From the NCBI RefSeq assembly GCF_002904335.1, contig NZ_PPHF01000030.1:186001-250000 (forward strand): a stretch of 64,000 nucleotides of DNA, in the 5' to 3' direction. Position 1 is the first letter of the stretch, and the number at the start of each line of letters is the position of its first letter. Both the position numbers and the translations under genes were made by a program. The notes under the pieces are model-generated. The model searched no databases. It had not been told where the DNA came from and saw only the letters and a list, made by a program, of their open reading frames with translations. The stretch comes from Amycolatopsis sp. CA-126428. Its GTDB lineage: Bacteria; Actinomycetota; Actinomycetes; Mycobacteriales; Pseudonocardiaceae. This document shows, piece after piece, positions 17,824 through 26,152 of the stretch.

Positions 17824-18525
17824 ATGAGCGATCAGGCCGGACGCGTGCTCGTGGTCGACGACGACGAGACGGTCCGCGACGTCGTCCGCCGCTACCTCGA
17901 GGTGGCCGGGTTCACCGTCGACATGGCCGGCAACGGCGCCGAGGGGCTGGCGAAGTTCGCCGCCCACGAGCCCGACCTGGTCGTGCTCGACGTCATGATG
18001 CCGGGGATCAACGGCCTGGAGGTGTGCAAGCGGCTGCGCCAGGTCAGCCAGGTGCCGATCGTCATGCTCACCGCCCTCGGCGAGGAGGAGAACCGCATCG
18101 CCGGCCTCCAGCTCGGCGCCGACGATTACGTGACGAAACCGTTCAGCCCCAAGGAACTCGCCCTCCGCGTGGCCTCGGTGCTGCGCCGGGCCCGGATGCC
18201 GCGCCCGGAGCCGGCCGCCGCCGAGCTGGTGGACGGCGACCTGCGTCTGCAGATGAACGCACGCACCGCGACCCTCCGCGGCCGTGAACTGCCGCTGACC
18301 ACCCGGGAGTTCGACCTGCTGGCGTTCTTCCTCGCCCACCCCGGCGTCGCGTACTCGCGCGCGGACCTGCTCGAAAAGGTGTGGAGCTGGGACTTCGGCG
18401 ATCAGTCCACTGTGACCGTCCACGTGCGACGGTTGCGCGAGAAGATCGAGCGCGACCCGGCCAAGCCGACCCGGGTGGCGACCGTGTGGGGTGTCGGCTA
18501 CCGCTACGACCGGGAGCAGCCATGA
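17824..18525 (+). CDS. OmpR-family response regulator
   Basis: 233 residues. Receiver with RVLVVDDDETVRDVV, phospho-acceptor Asp56 (VLDVMMPG), and switch region VTKPFSPKEL. The winged-helix output ends VATVWGVGYRYD. Two adjacent starts exist (GTG 17821, ATG 17824); GGGAG at the end of the previous gene is better spaced for the ATG. It overlaps the histidine kinase ATG by 4 bases. The signal and targets are not evident. Confidence 0.9.
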   Translation: MSDQAGRVLVVDDDETVRDVVRRYLEVAGFTVDMAGNGAEGLAKFAAHEPDLVVLDVMMPGINGLEVCKRLRQVSQVPIVMLTALGEEENRIAGLQLGADDYVTKPFSPKELALRVASVLRRARMPRPEPAAAELVDGDLRLQMNARTATLRGRELPLTTREFDLLAFFLAHPGVAYSRADLLEKVWSWDFGDQSTVTVHVRRLREKIERDPAKPTRVATVWGVGYRYDREQP

Positions 18526-19571
18526 TCGGTTCGGGCGAGCCCTTGCCGGAGATGCTGACGCACCTCTGGCACATCCTGCCGTTCGCGTTGATGTTCTCGC
18601 TGCCGGTCGCGGCGCTGGGCGGCGTGGCGCTGTACGTCCTGCGCCGCGGTTCGCTGGCCACCACGCTCACGGTGCTGGTGCTGATCCCGGTGCTCGCCAC
18701 GCTGGTCGGCGTCCTGGGGATCAGCGGGTTCATGTTCACCCCGGCGCTGACCACGATGCTCCTGGTCTGCCTGCTCGTCGGGCTGGTCACCGTGCCCGCC
18801 GCGATCATCCTCGGCCGGGCCATCGCACGCCGCAGCGTGTGGGAACGCGAGGCACGCGAGCGCGAACGCGCCGCCGAGGCGTCGCGGCGCGAACTGGTGG
18901 CCTGGATCAGCCACGACCTGCGCAGCCCGCTGGCCGGGATCCAGGCGATGGCCGAGGCACTGGCCGACGGCGTGGTGTCCGAACGCGACGAGGTCGCCGA
19001 CTACGCCCAGCGGATCAGCGGCGAAACCCGGCGGCTGTCCGCGATGGTCGGCGACCTGTTCGAGCTTTCGCGGATCACCGCAGGGGCCTTGGAGCTGACG
19101 ATGTCCGCGGTGCCGCTGCGGGACGTCGTGAGCGACGCCGTGGCCGCCCAGGCGCCGGTGGCCCACCGGAAGCGGGTCCGGGTCCTCGCCAAGGCGTCGA
19201 CCTGGCCGGTGGTGACCGGCAGCGACCCGGAACTGGCCCGGATCGTGCGGAACCTGGTGTCCAACGCGATCCGGCACACCCCGCCCGACGGGACGGTGGC
19301 GGTGCAGATCGGCGTCGACGGCGACGAGGCCCTGCTCGCCGTGGACGACTCCTGCGGTGGCATCCCGGACGACGAGATCACCCGGGTCTTCGACGTGGCT
19401 TTCCGCGGGACGCAGGCGCGGACGCCCGAGCGCGGCGGGACGACCAGCGGGGGCGGCCTCGGCCTGGCCATCGCCAAGGGGCTGGTCGAGGCGCACCGCG
19501 GGCGGATCGGGGTGCACAACCACGGGCCGGGGTGCCGGTTCGAGGTGCGCCTGCCGCTCGCGATGCCCTAG
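18522..19571 (+). CDS. Sensor histidine kinase
   Basis: 349 residues. Three closely spaced N-terminal membrane helices (about 15-110) leave no real extracellular sensor domain, so it likely senses within the membrane. Coiled, Arg/Glu-rich linker, then H-box VAWISHDLRSPLAG with His131, N-box, AVDDSCGGIP and GGGLGLAIAKG ATP-lid motifs. It is coupled to the preceding regulator. Its stop overlaps the end of a decayed WYL-regulator gene on the opposite strand. Confidence 0.9.
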   Translation: MIGSGEPLPEMLTHLWHILPFALMFSLPVAALGGVALYVLRRGSLATTLTVLVLIPVLATLVGVLGISGFMFTPALTTMLLVCLLVGLVTVPAAIILGRAIARRSVWEREARERERAAEASRRELVAWISHDLRSPLAGIQAMAEALADGVVSERDEVADYAQRISGETRRLSAMVGDLFELSRITAGALELTMSAVPLRDVVSDAVAAQAPVAHRKRVRVLAKASTWPVVTGSDPELARIVRNLVSNAIRHTPPDGTVAVQIGVDGDEALLAVDDSCGGIPDDEITRVFDVAFRGTQARTPERGGTTSGGGLGLAIAKGLVEAHRGRIGVHNHGPGCRFEVRLPLAMP

Positions 19572-20200
19572 ACGCCGTCGGTGTGGTTCATCGCGCGCAG
19601 GGTCCGGACGACCGCCGTCCGGCGTTCCTCGGGGCCGAGGACTTCGATGGCCGCGCCGAGCTTCAGGAGTTCGGGCACGGCCGCTTCGACCGATTCGATG
19701 GGGATTTCGACCTCGGTCCAGCCTTCGTCCGGCCCGGCCGTCGTGCCGCCGCCGGTCGAAGTGCGCGAGGTAGCTCTCCCAATGGCCGGCCAGGTCGAAT
19801 CCTTCGGCGCGATCAAACGCACAGAGCAGGACGGCCACGTCGACGATCCGGGAGATCCGGTAGGTGCGGAACCGCCCGTCGCCGCGCGCCACGAGGTACC
19901 AGTTGCCGGCCTTCAGGACCAGGCCGTGGGGCGGCACGACCCGGCTGATCTCGTGCGGCTCCGCCCAGCGCAGGTAGCGGATCTCCAGGGCGTGCTGGTT
20001 CCAGGTGGCCTCGGCGATGGACGTCAGGTTTGGAGCGGCCGGTCAGGAACGAAGCCTCGGCCTCGTCCGCGGTGAGCCCGGTCAGCCGGGTCCGGTAGCC
20101 GTCGAGGAGCCGGTAGCCGCCCTCGTGACCCCTCTCGCCGTACACCGGCACGCCCGCGGCGCCGAGGGAGTCCACGTCCCGGCAGATCGTACGGCGGTGT
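19568..20200 (-). pseudogene. Decayed WYL-domain (YafY-type) transcriptional regulator
   Basis: Three pieces in different frames can be joined: [19 protein letters not shown] to EASFLTGR (helix-turn-helix side), [21 protein letters not shown] to HWESYLAHFD (WYL core, including [10 protein letters not shown]), and WTEVEIPIESVEAAVPELL to the stop. The very N-terminus is missing, about 100 residues are deleted near 20035, and the frame shifts near 19755. The truncated 5' end abuts an NTF2-like remnant on the other strand. A related intact gene lies at 36289. Confidence 0.8.
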
Positions 20201-20674
20201 GGAACGAACCGGACCCGCCGCGAGGCGCCGGGCCGTCGCCGAGCTGTGGGCCGAGGACGGTGTGGAGTACACCGAAGCCGCCGAGCACCGGGGACACGAC
20301 GCCTTCACGGACCGGATCGCCGGTGCGTACGCGGCCGGATCCGGCGCGATTACCAGTTCACCGGTGCGGAAGCGAGCACCCGTGCTGCCGTGGTCGAGTT
20401 CCTCGGCCGCTTGGCCGAGGGGAATCCGGACCGGATCGCCGACCACTTCCGTACGCTCGCCGCCTTCCTTGGGGAGCGGGGCGGAGTGACACCGCGGATC
20501 CTGGTCGACGGCCGCGATGCCGTGGTGCTCGGTGACATCCGCCAGACGGTGCAGGCCACCGGCCGGCCCTACACCGCCCGCTCTGCTCTCCATCTCACCG
20601 TCGAGCGCGGGGTGATCACCCGGTATCACGTCTACGAAGACAGCCTGACCGTCTTGCAGGCGTTCACCGGCTGA
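20199..20674 (+). pseudogene. Decayed NTF2/SnoaL-like protein
   Basis: The first part ([20 protein letters not shown]) and the second part (IRQTVQATGRPYTARSALHL, then YHVYEDSLTVLQAF) both look like SnoaL/NTF2 folds but lie in different frames, with a shift near 20345. The stretch between DRIA and DHFRTLAAF is too short for an intact second domain. The start abuts the truncated WYL gene, so one deletion may have damaged both. Residual function is unlikely. Confidence 0.65.
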
Positions 20675-20676
20675 AG

Positions 20677-21741
20677 TCAGACCGGGTCACGCAGCTCCGC
20701 CGTCGCGAAGTCCGCGATGCCCTTGGTGAAGCCGATTTCCGCCGTGAATCCCAGCAGCTCGCGGGCGCGGGCCGGGTCCGCGACGACGTGGCGGACGTCG
20801 GCCGGGCGGGCGCCGCCGATCACCTCCGGGGCCGGGCCTCCGCTGGCGCGGGCCAGCTCCGTGGCCAGGTCGCCCACCGTGTGCGGGGTGCCGGAGCAGA
20901 TGTTGAGCGGAGTTGTTTCGGCTGCCGGGCCGTCCGTGTGCAGGGCCAGGACGTTGGCCCTCGCCACGTCGTGGACGTGGATGAAGTCGCGCTGCTGGCC
21001 GCCGTCCTCCAGCACCCGGGGCGCCTCGCCGCGGGCCAAGGACGAGCGGAAGAGGGACGCGACTCCCGCGTATGGCGTGTTCTGGGGCATCCGGGGGCCG
21101 TACACGTTGTGGTAGCGCATCGCCCACACCGTGCCGCCCGTCTGGCGGGCCCAGGCGCCGGCCAGGTGTTCCTGGGCCAGCTTCGTCGCCGCGTACGTGC
21201 TGCGGGGGTTCAGCGGTGCGTCCTCGGGCACCAGCTGCCAGCTCAGCTCCGCTTCGCACGACGGGCAGCGTGGCTCGAACCGGCCGGCGTCCACATCGGA
21301 CCGGCGGCGTGGCGAAGGCGCCACCACGCCGTGGTCCGGGCAGGCGTAGCGGCCTTCGCCGTAGACGACCATCGACGAGGCCAACACCAGCTTCCGGATG
21401 CCGGCCGCGTGCATTCCGGCCAGCAGCACCGCCGTGCCGTAGTCGTTGTGCAGGGCGTACGACGGTGCGTCCGACGGGTCGATCCCGTGGCCCACCACCG
21501 CCGCCTGGTGGCAGACCGCGTCGACGCCGTCCAGCAGCTCCGCGACGATTTCGGTGTCGGTGACGTCGCCGCGCAGGAACCGGTGCCTGCCCGTGTACGG
21601 CGGCGGGGAGCCGGAGCCGTGGGCCGTGGGGAGGAGGTTGTCCAGCACCACGACCTCGTCACCGCCGTCGGCCAGGAGGTCGGCGATGTGAGACCCGATG
21701 AACCCGGCTCCGCCGGTGACCAGTACGCGCACCCCGGCCAC
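20677..21741 (-). CDS. NAD-dependent sugar epimerase/dehydratase with a Cys-rich insert
   Basis: 354 residues. Extended SDR with VLVTGGAGFIGSHIAD, catalytic-type SSM and YAATK (Tyr-x3-Lys), and the C-terminal substrate region of GalE-like enzymes. An insertion around residues 125-165 contains ACPDHG and CPSCEAELSW; together these Cys/His residues look like a small zinc-binding loop, unusual for the family. Likely substrate is a UDP- or dTDP-sugar. The GTG at 21741 is used; a GTG three codons on is also possible. It could supply epimerase activity for the galT operon, which is inference. Confidence 0.88.
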   Translation of the reverse strand: MAGVRVLVTGGAGFIGSHIADLLADGGDEVVVLDNLLPTAHGSGSPPPYTGRHRFLRGDVTDTEIVAELLDGVDAVCHQAAVVGHGIDPSDAPSYALHNDYGTAVLLAGMHAAGIRKLVLASSMVVYGEGRYACPDHGVVAPSPRRRSDVDAGRFEPRCPSCEAELSWQLVPEDAPLNPRSTYAATKLAQEHLAGAWARQTGGTVWAMRYHNVYGPRMPQNTPYAGVASLFRSSLARGEAPRVLEDGGQQRDFIHVHDVARANVLALHTDGPAAETTPLNICSGTPHTVGDLATELARASGGPAPEVIGGARPADVRHVVADPARARELLGFTAEIGFTKGIADFATAELRDPV

Positions 21742-21855
21742 GCTAGGGGCCTTCGCCGGGGCTCGCCGGAGCCTGCGGCGTCACGTCACCGAATCGTCAG
21801 AACTCACCCGGCACCTCCCGGCGGCCGGTCGCCGAAACCGGCTACGGTGGGCGCC

Positions 21856-22356
21856 ATGGAACGGAGTGCACAACGGCTGGGCCGGGCCCTCGTGGTCATC
21901 GTGGACGATCGCGTGGCGCACGGCGAGCACGAGGACACCACTGGCCCGCTGGTCACGGAGCTGCTCGAAGAAGCGGGCTTCATCGTCGACGGTGTCGTGG
22001 TCGTGGAGGCCGAGACCGCGGGTATCCGCAACGCGCTCAACACCGCCGTGATCGGCGGCGCCGACCTGGTGATCACCGTCGGCGGCACCGGTGTGCTGCC
22101 GCGTGACCGGACTCCGGACGCCACCGCCGGCGTGCTCGACCGGCCCATCCCGGGCATCAGCGAGGCCATCCGCGCGTCCGGGCTGGCCGCCGGCGCCGTC
22201 GACGCCGGGATCTCGCGCGGGCTCGCCGGGGTGTCGGGCAGCACGCTCGTGGTCAACCTGGCCGGGTCGCGGTCCGCGGTCCGCGACGGGATGGCGACGC
22301 TGACCTCGCTCGTTCCGCACGTGATCGACGAACTTTCGGGCCTCGAAGAGGTGTGA
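21856..22356 (+). CDS. MogA/MoaB-family molybdopterin biosynthesis protein
   Basis: 166 residues. Contains VVIVDDRVAHGEHEDTTGP, then DLVITVGGTGVLPRDRTPD and the SRGLAGVSGSTLVVNLAGS signature of molybdopterin adenylyltransferases. It would adenylate molybdopterin before metal insertion by a MoeA/Glp-type protein, one of which is encoded at 26149. It is divergent from the epimerase gene and is followed by gene debris. Confidence 0.9.
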   Translation: MERSAQRLGRALVVIVDDRVAHGEHEDTTGPLVTELLEEAGFIVDGVVVVEAETAGIRNALNTAVIGGADLVITVGGTGVLPRDRTPDATAGVLDRPIPGISEAIRASGLAAGAVDAGISRGLAGVSGSTLVVNLAGSRSAVRDGMATLTSLVPHVIDELSGLEEV

Positions 22357-22365
22357 CCGGGCCGG

Positions 22366-22508
22366 ACAGGACCACGCGAAGGCCGTCGAGTCGGCCACGG
22401 TGAACACACCGCGGCGGTGTCGGTCGGGGTCGCGGTGTCGGAGAATCTCAAGGCCCAGGGCCACGGCACGGTGATCGCGCTGTCGTCGGTGGCGGGCGAG
22501 CGCGTCCG
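22366..22508 (+). pseudogene. Fragment of a DprE2-like oxidoreductase gene
   Basis: About 48 codons resemble the middle of decaprenylphosphoryl-ribose 2'-ketoreductase: AKAVESATVNT, then after a one-base shift TAAVSVGVAVSENLKAQGHG and TVIALSSVAGERVR. Both ends of the gene are missing. The fragment stops exactly where a second, unrelated fragment begins in another frame. Confidence 0.65.
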
Positions 22509-22763
22509 GACCTCGGCGAGATCGAGGGCTGGTTCGACGATGTCCTGGCCGGACGGGTCACCCGCGACGCGGCCGATCGCTGGGCCGCGCGGTGGCTCAG
22601 CGGCGACCTCGCGGGCAAGGTCGATCTCGCCCCAGACCAGCTGTGGGCGCTCGAGCTGCTCGGGGGCATCGACCTCACGCACGGGCCCGGCGCCGGATTG
22701 CTGCACGACGAGGAGCAGATCCGCGCGTGGCGGGACGAAGTGCGGGCGCACCGCCGGGCCTGA
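22500..22763 (+). pseudogene. C-terminal fragment of an unrecognised small acidic protein
   Basis: An open frame without a convincing start encodes GEIEGWFDDVLAGRVTRDAA, DLTHGPGAGLLHDEE and RAWRDEVRAHRRA before TGA. The acidic, Trp-rich composition looks like genuine coding sequence, but no family is recognised. It is fused out of frame to the DprE2-like fragment, so the 475 bases between mogA-like and the next gene hold only remnants. Confidence 0.5.
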
Positions 22764-22831
22764 GAAGCGCGCCGCCGCTGTCGAGGTTCGCTCTGGAGTT
22801 GTCAAACACCGCGTCGTGGGACACTGGGGGT

Positions 22832-23005
22832 ATGGCAGGCCAGGAACGCGATCTCAAGACCAGCAGCGAGCAGCGCCGCCGGGTTGATGAGATCTTCGGG
22901 GACGTCCTGCCCGAGACGACCTCCGACGAGCGCGATCCCGGGCGGCGCACCGGTCTCCCGGACGACTGGTACCGGGAGAACCGGCCACCGCACCACGACC
23001 GCTGA
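22832..23005 (+). CDS. Small conserved-looking hydrophilic protein
   Basis: 57 residues: MAGQERDLKTSSEQRRRVDE, then an acidic IFGDVLPETTSDERD stretch and a C-terminal GLPDDWYRENRPPHHD. No membrane segment, Cys or known domain. It converges on mscL with only 5 bases between stop codons. Composition and codon use fit a real actinobacterial gene. The function is unknown. Confidence 0.65.
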   Translation: MAGQERDLKTSSEQRRRVDEIFGDVLPETTSDERDPGRRTGLPDDWYRENRPPHHDR

Positions 23006-23010
23006 CCTCG

Positions 23011-23427
23011 TCAGTCGCGGTCGGTGCCGCGCTGGGTCTGCTGGGCGCGCAGCAGGTCGCGGATCTCGATCAGCAGCTCCACGTCCGTCGGCTCCGACGG
23101 GCCCGGCTCCTGGCCGCGCTTGCGGCGCTCCTGCACCTTCTTGACCGGCATCACGATCACGAAGTAGACCACCGCCGCGACCAGCACGAAGTTGATCGCC
23201 GCGTTGATCACGCCGCCGAAGTCCAGGAACGTGGCTTTGTTGTTGTCGAAGATCTGGTACCCGAGACCGTTGGCGGCGTCCGTGCCGCCGATCGTGCTGA
23301 TCAGCGGCTTGATCAGGCCGTTGGTGAACGCCGTGACGATCGCCGTGAACGCCGAGCCGATGACCACCGCCACGGCGAGGTCGACGACGTTGCCGCGCAT
23401 CAGGAAGTCCTTGAAACCTTTGAGCAC
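23011..23427 (-). CDS. mscL: Large-conductance mechanosensitive channel
   Basis: 138 residues. Classic MscL: MLKGFKDFLMRGNVVDLAVA N-terminal helix, TM1 with AVVIGSAFTAIV, the periplasmic loop, TM2 (NFVLVAAVVYFVIVMPV) and a charged cytoplasmic bundle ending in LIEIRDLLR. It forms a pentameric emergency valve for hypo-osmotic shock. It is transcribed away from the SAF-domain gene 57 bases upstream on the same strand and probably has its own promoter. Confidence 0.97.
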   Translation of the reverse strand: MLKGFKDFLMRGNVVDLAVAVVIGSAFTAIVTAFTNGLIKPLISTIGGTDAANGLGYQIFDNNKATFLDFGGVINAAINFVLVAAVVYFVIVMPVKKVQERRKRGQEPGPSEPTDVELLIEIRDLLRAQQTQRGTDRD

Positions 23428-23484
23428 CTTGCTCTCCTCACGAACCGGAACGGGGACGCCCGCGCCCGTCTCGGCGGGCGTGGG

Positions 23485-24102
23485 CTAGCGGAGAGTAACC
23501 GTTACCGGACGCTCCAGTGAAATCGCCGCCACCCTCGTCGCGGCTGCTTCCGGCAGCCGGAGCAGGACCAGCGGCCCCTTGGGCGTGGCCGGCTCCTGGT
23601 GCCCGACCGTCACGACCGTCGCCCCACCGGCCAGCACGGAGGCGGGCGCGGCCGGCTCCGGCGCGGCGACGACGTCGACGCGCTGGCCGGGCCGGAGCAG
23701 TGCGGCGACGGCCACGTCGGCCAGCCGGACCGGCACGGTCGCCGTGCCGGGATCACCCGGGGCGGGGGCCGACGCCAGCCGGACGTCGGTCAGCGGTTCA
23801 CCGGCCCGGACGGCGCCCGCCAGCAGGCGCCCGTCGACGGCGTCGAGGGTGCTCAACACGCCCATCGGACGTGCTTCGTCGGAGAGATCGGCCAGCCGGA
23901 CATCGCCGGCCCGCAGGGTCGCGCCGGAAGGAAGGTCGTGTGCCGCGAGGACGGTCGGTGCGCCTCGCGCGGAGCCGGGGTGGATCAGCAACACCGCGCC
24001 CACCACGAACAAGCCGATGGCGAGCCAGCGGCGGATGAGCCGCGTCCGCCGGCTCTGTGGCCGGGTCAGATGTAGTGGGCGGAGCTTCGGCAGGATGTCC
24101 AC
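23485..24102 (-). CDS. SAF-domain membrane-anchored protein (CpaB/RcpC-like)
   Basis: 205 residues. Basic N-terminus, one membrane helix (about 28-46), then a SAF domain (VLAAHDLPSGATLRAGDVRL) and a C-terminal RcpC-like region with RLADVAVAALLRPGQRVDVV. Related proteins act in Flp pilus assembly, but no pilus genes are nearby. It is a common stand-alone gene beside mscL and fmdB-like genes in actinobacteria. Its role is unknown. Confidence 0.8.
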   Translation of the reverse strand: MDILPKLRPLHLTRPQSRRTRLIRRWLAIGLFVVGAVLLIHPGSARGAPTVLAAHDLPSGATLRAGDVRLADLSDEARPMGVLSTLDAVDGRLLAGAVRAGEPLTDVRLASAPAPGDPGTATVPVRLADVAVAALLRPGQRVDVVAAPEPAAPASVLAGGATVVTVGHQEPATPKGPLVLLRLPEAAATRVAAISLERPVTVTLR

Positions 24103-24197
24103 GGGGCCCCCTCGGCCGGATCGGGTGCGGCGGTGTGCTGCACGAGATCGACGTTAGGGAAGCCGGACGGGCCGCCGGAAGGGCCACGTCCGGCATC

Positions 24198-24224
24198 TGT
24201 GGACAACCGGGGTGTTGTGGACAA
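24198..24224 (-). other. Two DnaA-box-like sites
   Basis: TGTGGACAA, the reverse complement of the actinobacterial DnaA box TTGTCCACA, occurs at 24198 and 24216 with an 18-base period in the gap between the SAF and FmdB genes. Such boxes can titrate DnaA or regulate nearby promoters. Other single copies occur in the window, so the significance is uncertain. Confidence 0.35.
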
Positions 24225-24233
24225 CCAGCGCGG

Positions 24234-24545
24234 TCAGGAGGCCGCGGCGGCCGTCTTCGTCGTGGTCGAGGAGGAGGATGCCGAGCTCGTGTCCGGCTTC
24301 GACTCCTTCTTGGTCTCCGTCTTGGTCTCGGTCTTCGGCGGGGTGGCCGAGGTGCTCGACTTGCTCGAGTCACGCGAGTCCGTGCGGTAGAACCCGCTCC
24401 CCTTGAAGACGACGCCGACCGAGCTGAAGACCTTGCGCAGCGCCCCGGAGCACTGCGGGCAGACGGTCAGGCTGGGGTCCGAGAACGACTGCACGGCTTC
24501 GAACCGGTGGTCGCATTCTTTGCAGGCGTACTGGTACGTAGGCAC
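24234..24545 (-). CDS. FmdB-family zinc-ribbon protein
   Basis: 103 residues. The N-terminal zinc ribbon has CKEC and CPQC pairs (YACKECDHRFEA, LTVCPQCSGALRKVFS). The rest is a low-complexity Ser/Thr/Lys tail. I chose the GTG at 24545 because AAGGAG lies 7 bases upstream; an ATG 21 bases earlier is less well placed. FmdB-like proteins are thought to be regulators, but this short type is uncharacterised. Confidence 0.85.
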   Translation of the reverse strand: MPTYQYACKECDHRFEAVQSFSDPSLTVCPQCSGALRKVFSSVGVVFKGSGFYRTDSRDSSKSSTSATPPKTETKTETKKESKPDTSSASSSSTTTKTAAAAS

Positions 24546-24631
24546 TGACGGCTCCTTTGCTGGCACTCATCCGACCAGAGTGCCAACCCGATTGTGCGGG
24601 AAAACATTCCCCGAAAGCAATTCCAGGTTGC

Positions 24632-25222
24632 TCACACCGGCAGTTCGACCACGCCTCGACCGGGCGTCAAGGCCCCGGTCATCCGCACGTCGTGCGGCTC
24701 GCCGGGCAGTCGTTCGACGAGCTCTTCGTCCCGGACGACGGCCAGCAGCGTAGCGCCGGGCGCGGCGAACCCCAGCGAGCGGTCGTAGTGGCCCGCCCCG
24801 CGCCCGAGCCGGACGCCCCGGCGATCCACGGCCAGCGCGGGGACCAGCACCAGCTCCGCGGCCCCGACGGCCCCGGTACCCAGGCGTTTCCCGCCCGGCT
24901 CGCGGATGCCGCGGAACCGGCTGGGCACCAGGTGGGCCTCGCCCGTGTACTCGGCCCAGTCGAGCGGATCCGTCCGCGAGAGGATGACGGGCAGCAGCAC
25001 CCGCGCACCGCCGGTCACCAGCGCGTCGACGAACGCCGTCGTACCCGGCTCGGTACCGAACGGCAGGTACGCGCAGACGGTGTTCGCTGTGACCTTCGCC
25101 ACCGCGTTGACCAGCGCCGACGCCTCCCGGGCGTGGGAATCGGCTGCCTGTCCCGCCCGGGCGCGCGTCACCCGGTCACGCCACTCCGCCTTGCTCAGGT
25201 GCTCATTGCCCAGCGCGTGCAT
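24632..25222 (-). CDS. 5-formyltetrahydrofolate cyclo-ligase
   Basis: 196 residues. It has the family's nucleotide-binding YLPFGTEPGT region and the C-terminal motif GVRLGRGAGHYDR that defines the enzyme. It converts 5-formyl-THF to 5,10-methenyl-THF using ATP. The start is only 24 bases from the divergent galU start, so the two promoters must overlap the opposite coding ends. Confidence 0.93.
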   Translation of the reverse strand: MHALGNEHLSKAEWRDRVTRARAGQAADSHAREASALVNAVAKVTANTVCAYLPFGTEPGTTAFVDALVTGGARVLLPVILSRTDPLDWAEYTGEAHLVPSRFRGIREPGGKRLGTGAVGAAELVLVPALAVDRRGVRLGRGAGHYDRSLGFAAPGATLLAVVRDEELVERLPGEPHDVRMTGALTPGRGVVELPV

Positions 25223-25246
25223 GACCTCACGTTAGGCTCTGCGCCC

Positions 25247-26152
25247 ATGACGGGCGCCGCAACCACCCAGACGTTCAGAACCGCCATCGTGCCTGCCGCC
25301 GGCCTGGGGACACGGTTCCTCCCGGCGACGAAGGCCGTGCCCAAGGAGCTCCTGCCGGTGGTGGACACCCCGGGCATCGAGCTGGTCGCGGCCGAGGCCG
25401 CCGCCGCCGGCGCGGAACGCCTGGTCATCGTGACCTCGCCGGGCAAGGACGCCGTTGTCCGGTACTTCGAAAAACAGCCCGAGCTCGAGCAGAACCTCGA
25501 GGCCAAGGGCAAGACCGAACTGCTCGCCAAGGTGCGCCGGGGCACCGATCTCCTCGCCGTCGAAACCGCCATCCAGGAGCAGGCCCTCGGCCTCGGCCAC
25601 GCCGTCGCGCAGGCCGAGCCGAACCTGCGCCCGGACGACGAGGCCGTCGCCGTGCTGCTCCCGGACGACCTGGTGCTGCCCACCGGCGTGCTCGAGCGGA
25701 TGGGCGCGGTCCGCGCCCAGTACGGCGGCAGCGTGCTCTGCGCGTTCGACATCCCGAAGGCCGAGATCTCGCCGTACGGCGTCTTCGACGTCACCGACAC
25801 CGACGACGCGGACGTCAAGCAGGTGCACGGGATGGTCGAGAAGCCGAAGCCGGAGGACGCGCCGTCGACCTACGCCGCGGCCGGGCGGTACCTGCTCGAC
25901 CGGGCGATCTTCGACGCGCTCAAGCGGATCACCCCGGGCAGCGGCGGCGAGCTGCAGCTGACCGACGCGGTCGCGCTGCTGATCAGCGAGGGACACCCGG
26001 TGCACGTCGTCGTCCACCGCGGCGGACGCCACGACCTGGGGAATCCGGGTGGTTTCCTGCGCGCCGCGGTCGATTTCGCGCTTGAAACGCCCGAGTACGG
26101 TCCATCTTTACGGGCGTGGCTGACGGAACGGATCGGGACAGAGCGCCCATGA
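25247..26152 (+). CDS. galU: UTP-glucose-1-phosphate uridylyltransferase
   Basis: 301 residues. Nucleotidyltransferase signature IVPAAGLGTRFLPATKAVPK at the N-terminus, then LLPDDLVLP and VEKPKPEDAPS. It makes UDP-glucose for cell-wall glycans and for GalT. The stop overlaps the Glp gene by 4 bases; the galU-glp-rimJ order is conserved in actinobacteria. Confidence 0.95.
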   Translation: MTGAATTQTFRTAIVPAAGLGTRFLPATKAVPKELLPVVDTPGIELVAAEAAAAGAERLVIVTSPGKDAVVRYFEKQPELEQNLEAKGKTELLAKVRRGTDLLAVETAIQEQALGLGHAVAQAEPNLRPDDEAVAVLLPDDLVLPTGVLERMGAVRAQYGGSVLCAFDIPKAEISPYGVFDVTDTDDADVKQVHGMVEKPKPEDAPSTYAAAGRYLLDRAIFDALKRITPGSGGELQLTDAVALLISEGHPVHVVVHRGGRHDLGNPGGFLRAAVDFALETPEYGPSLRAWLTERIGTERP

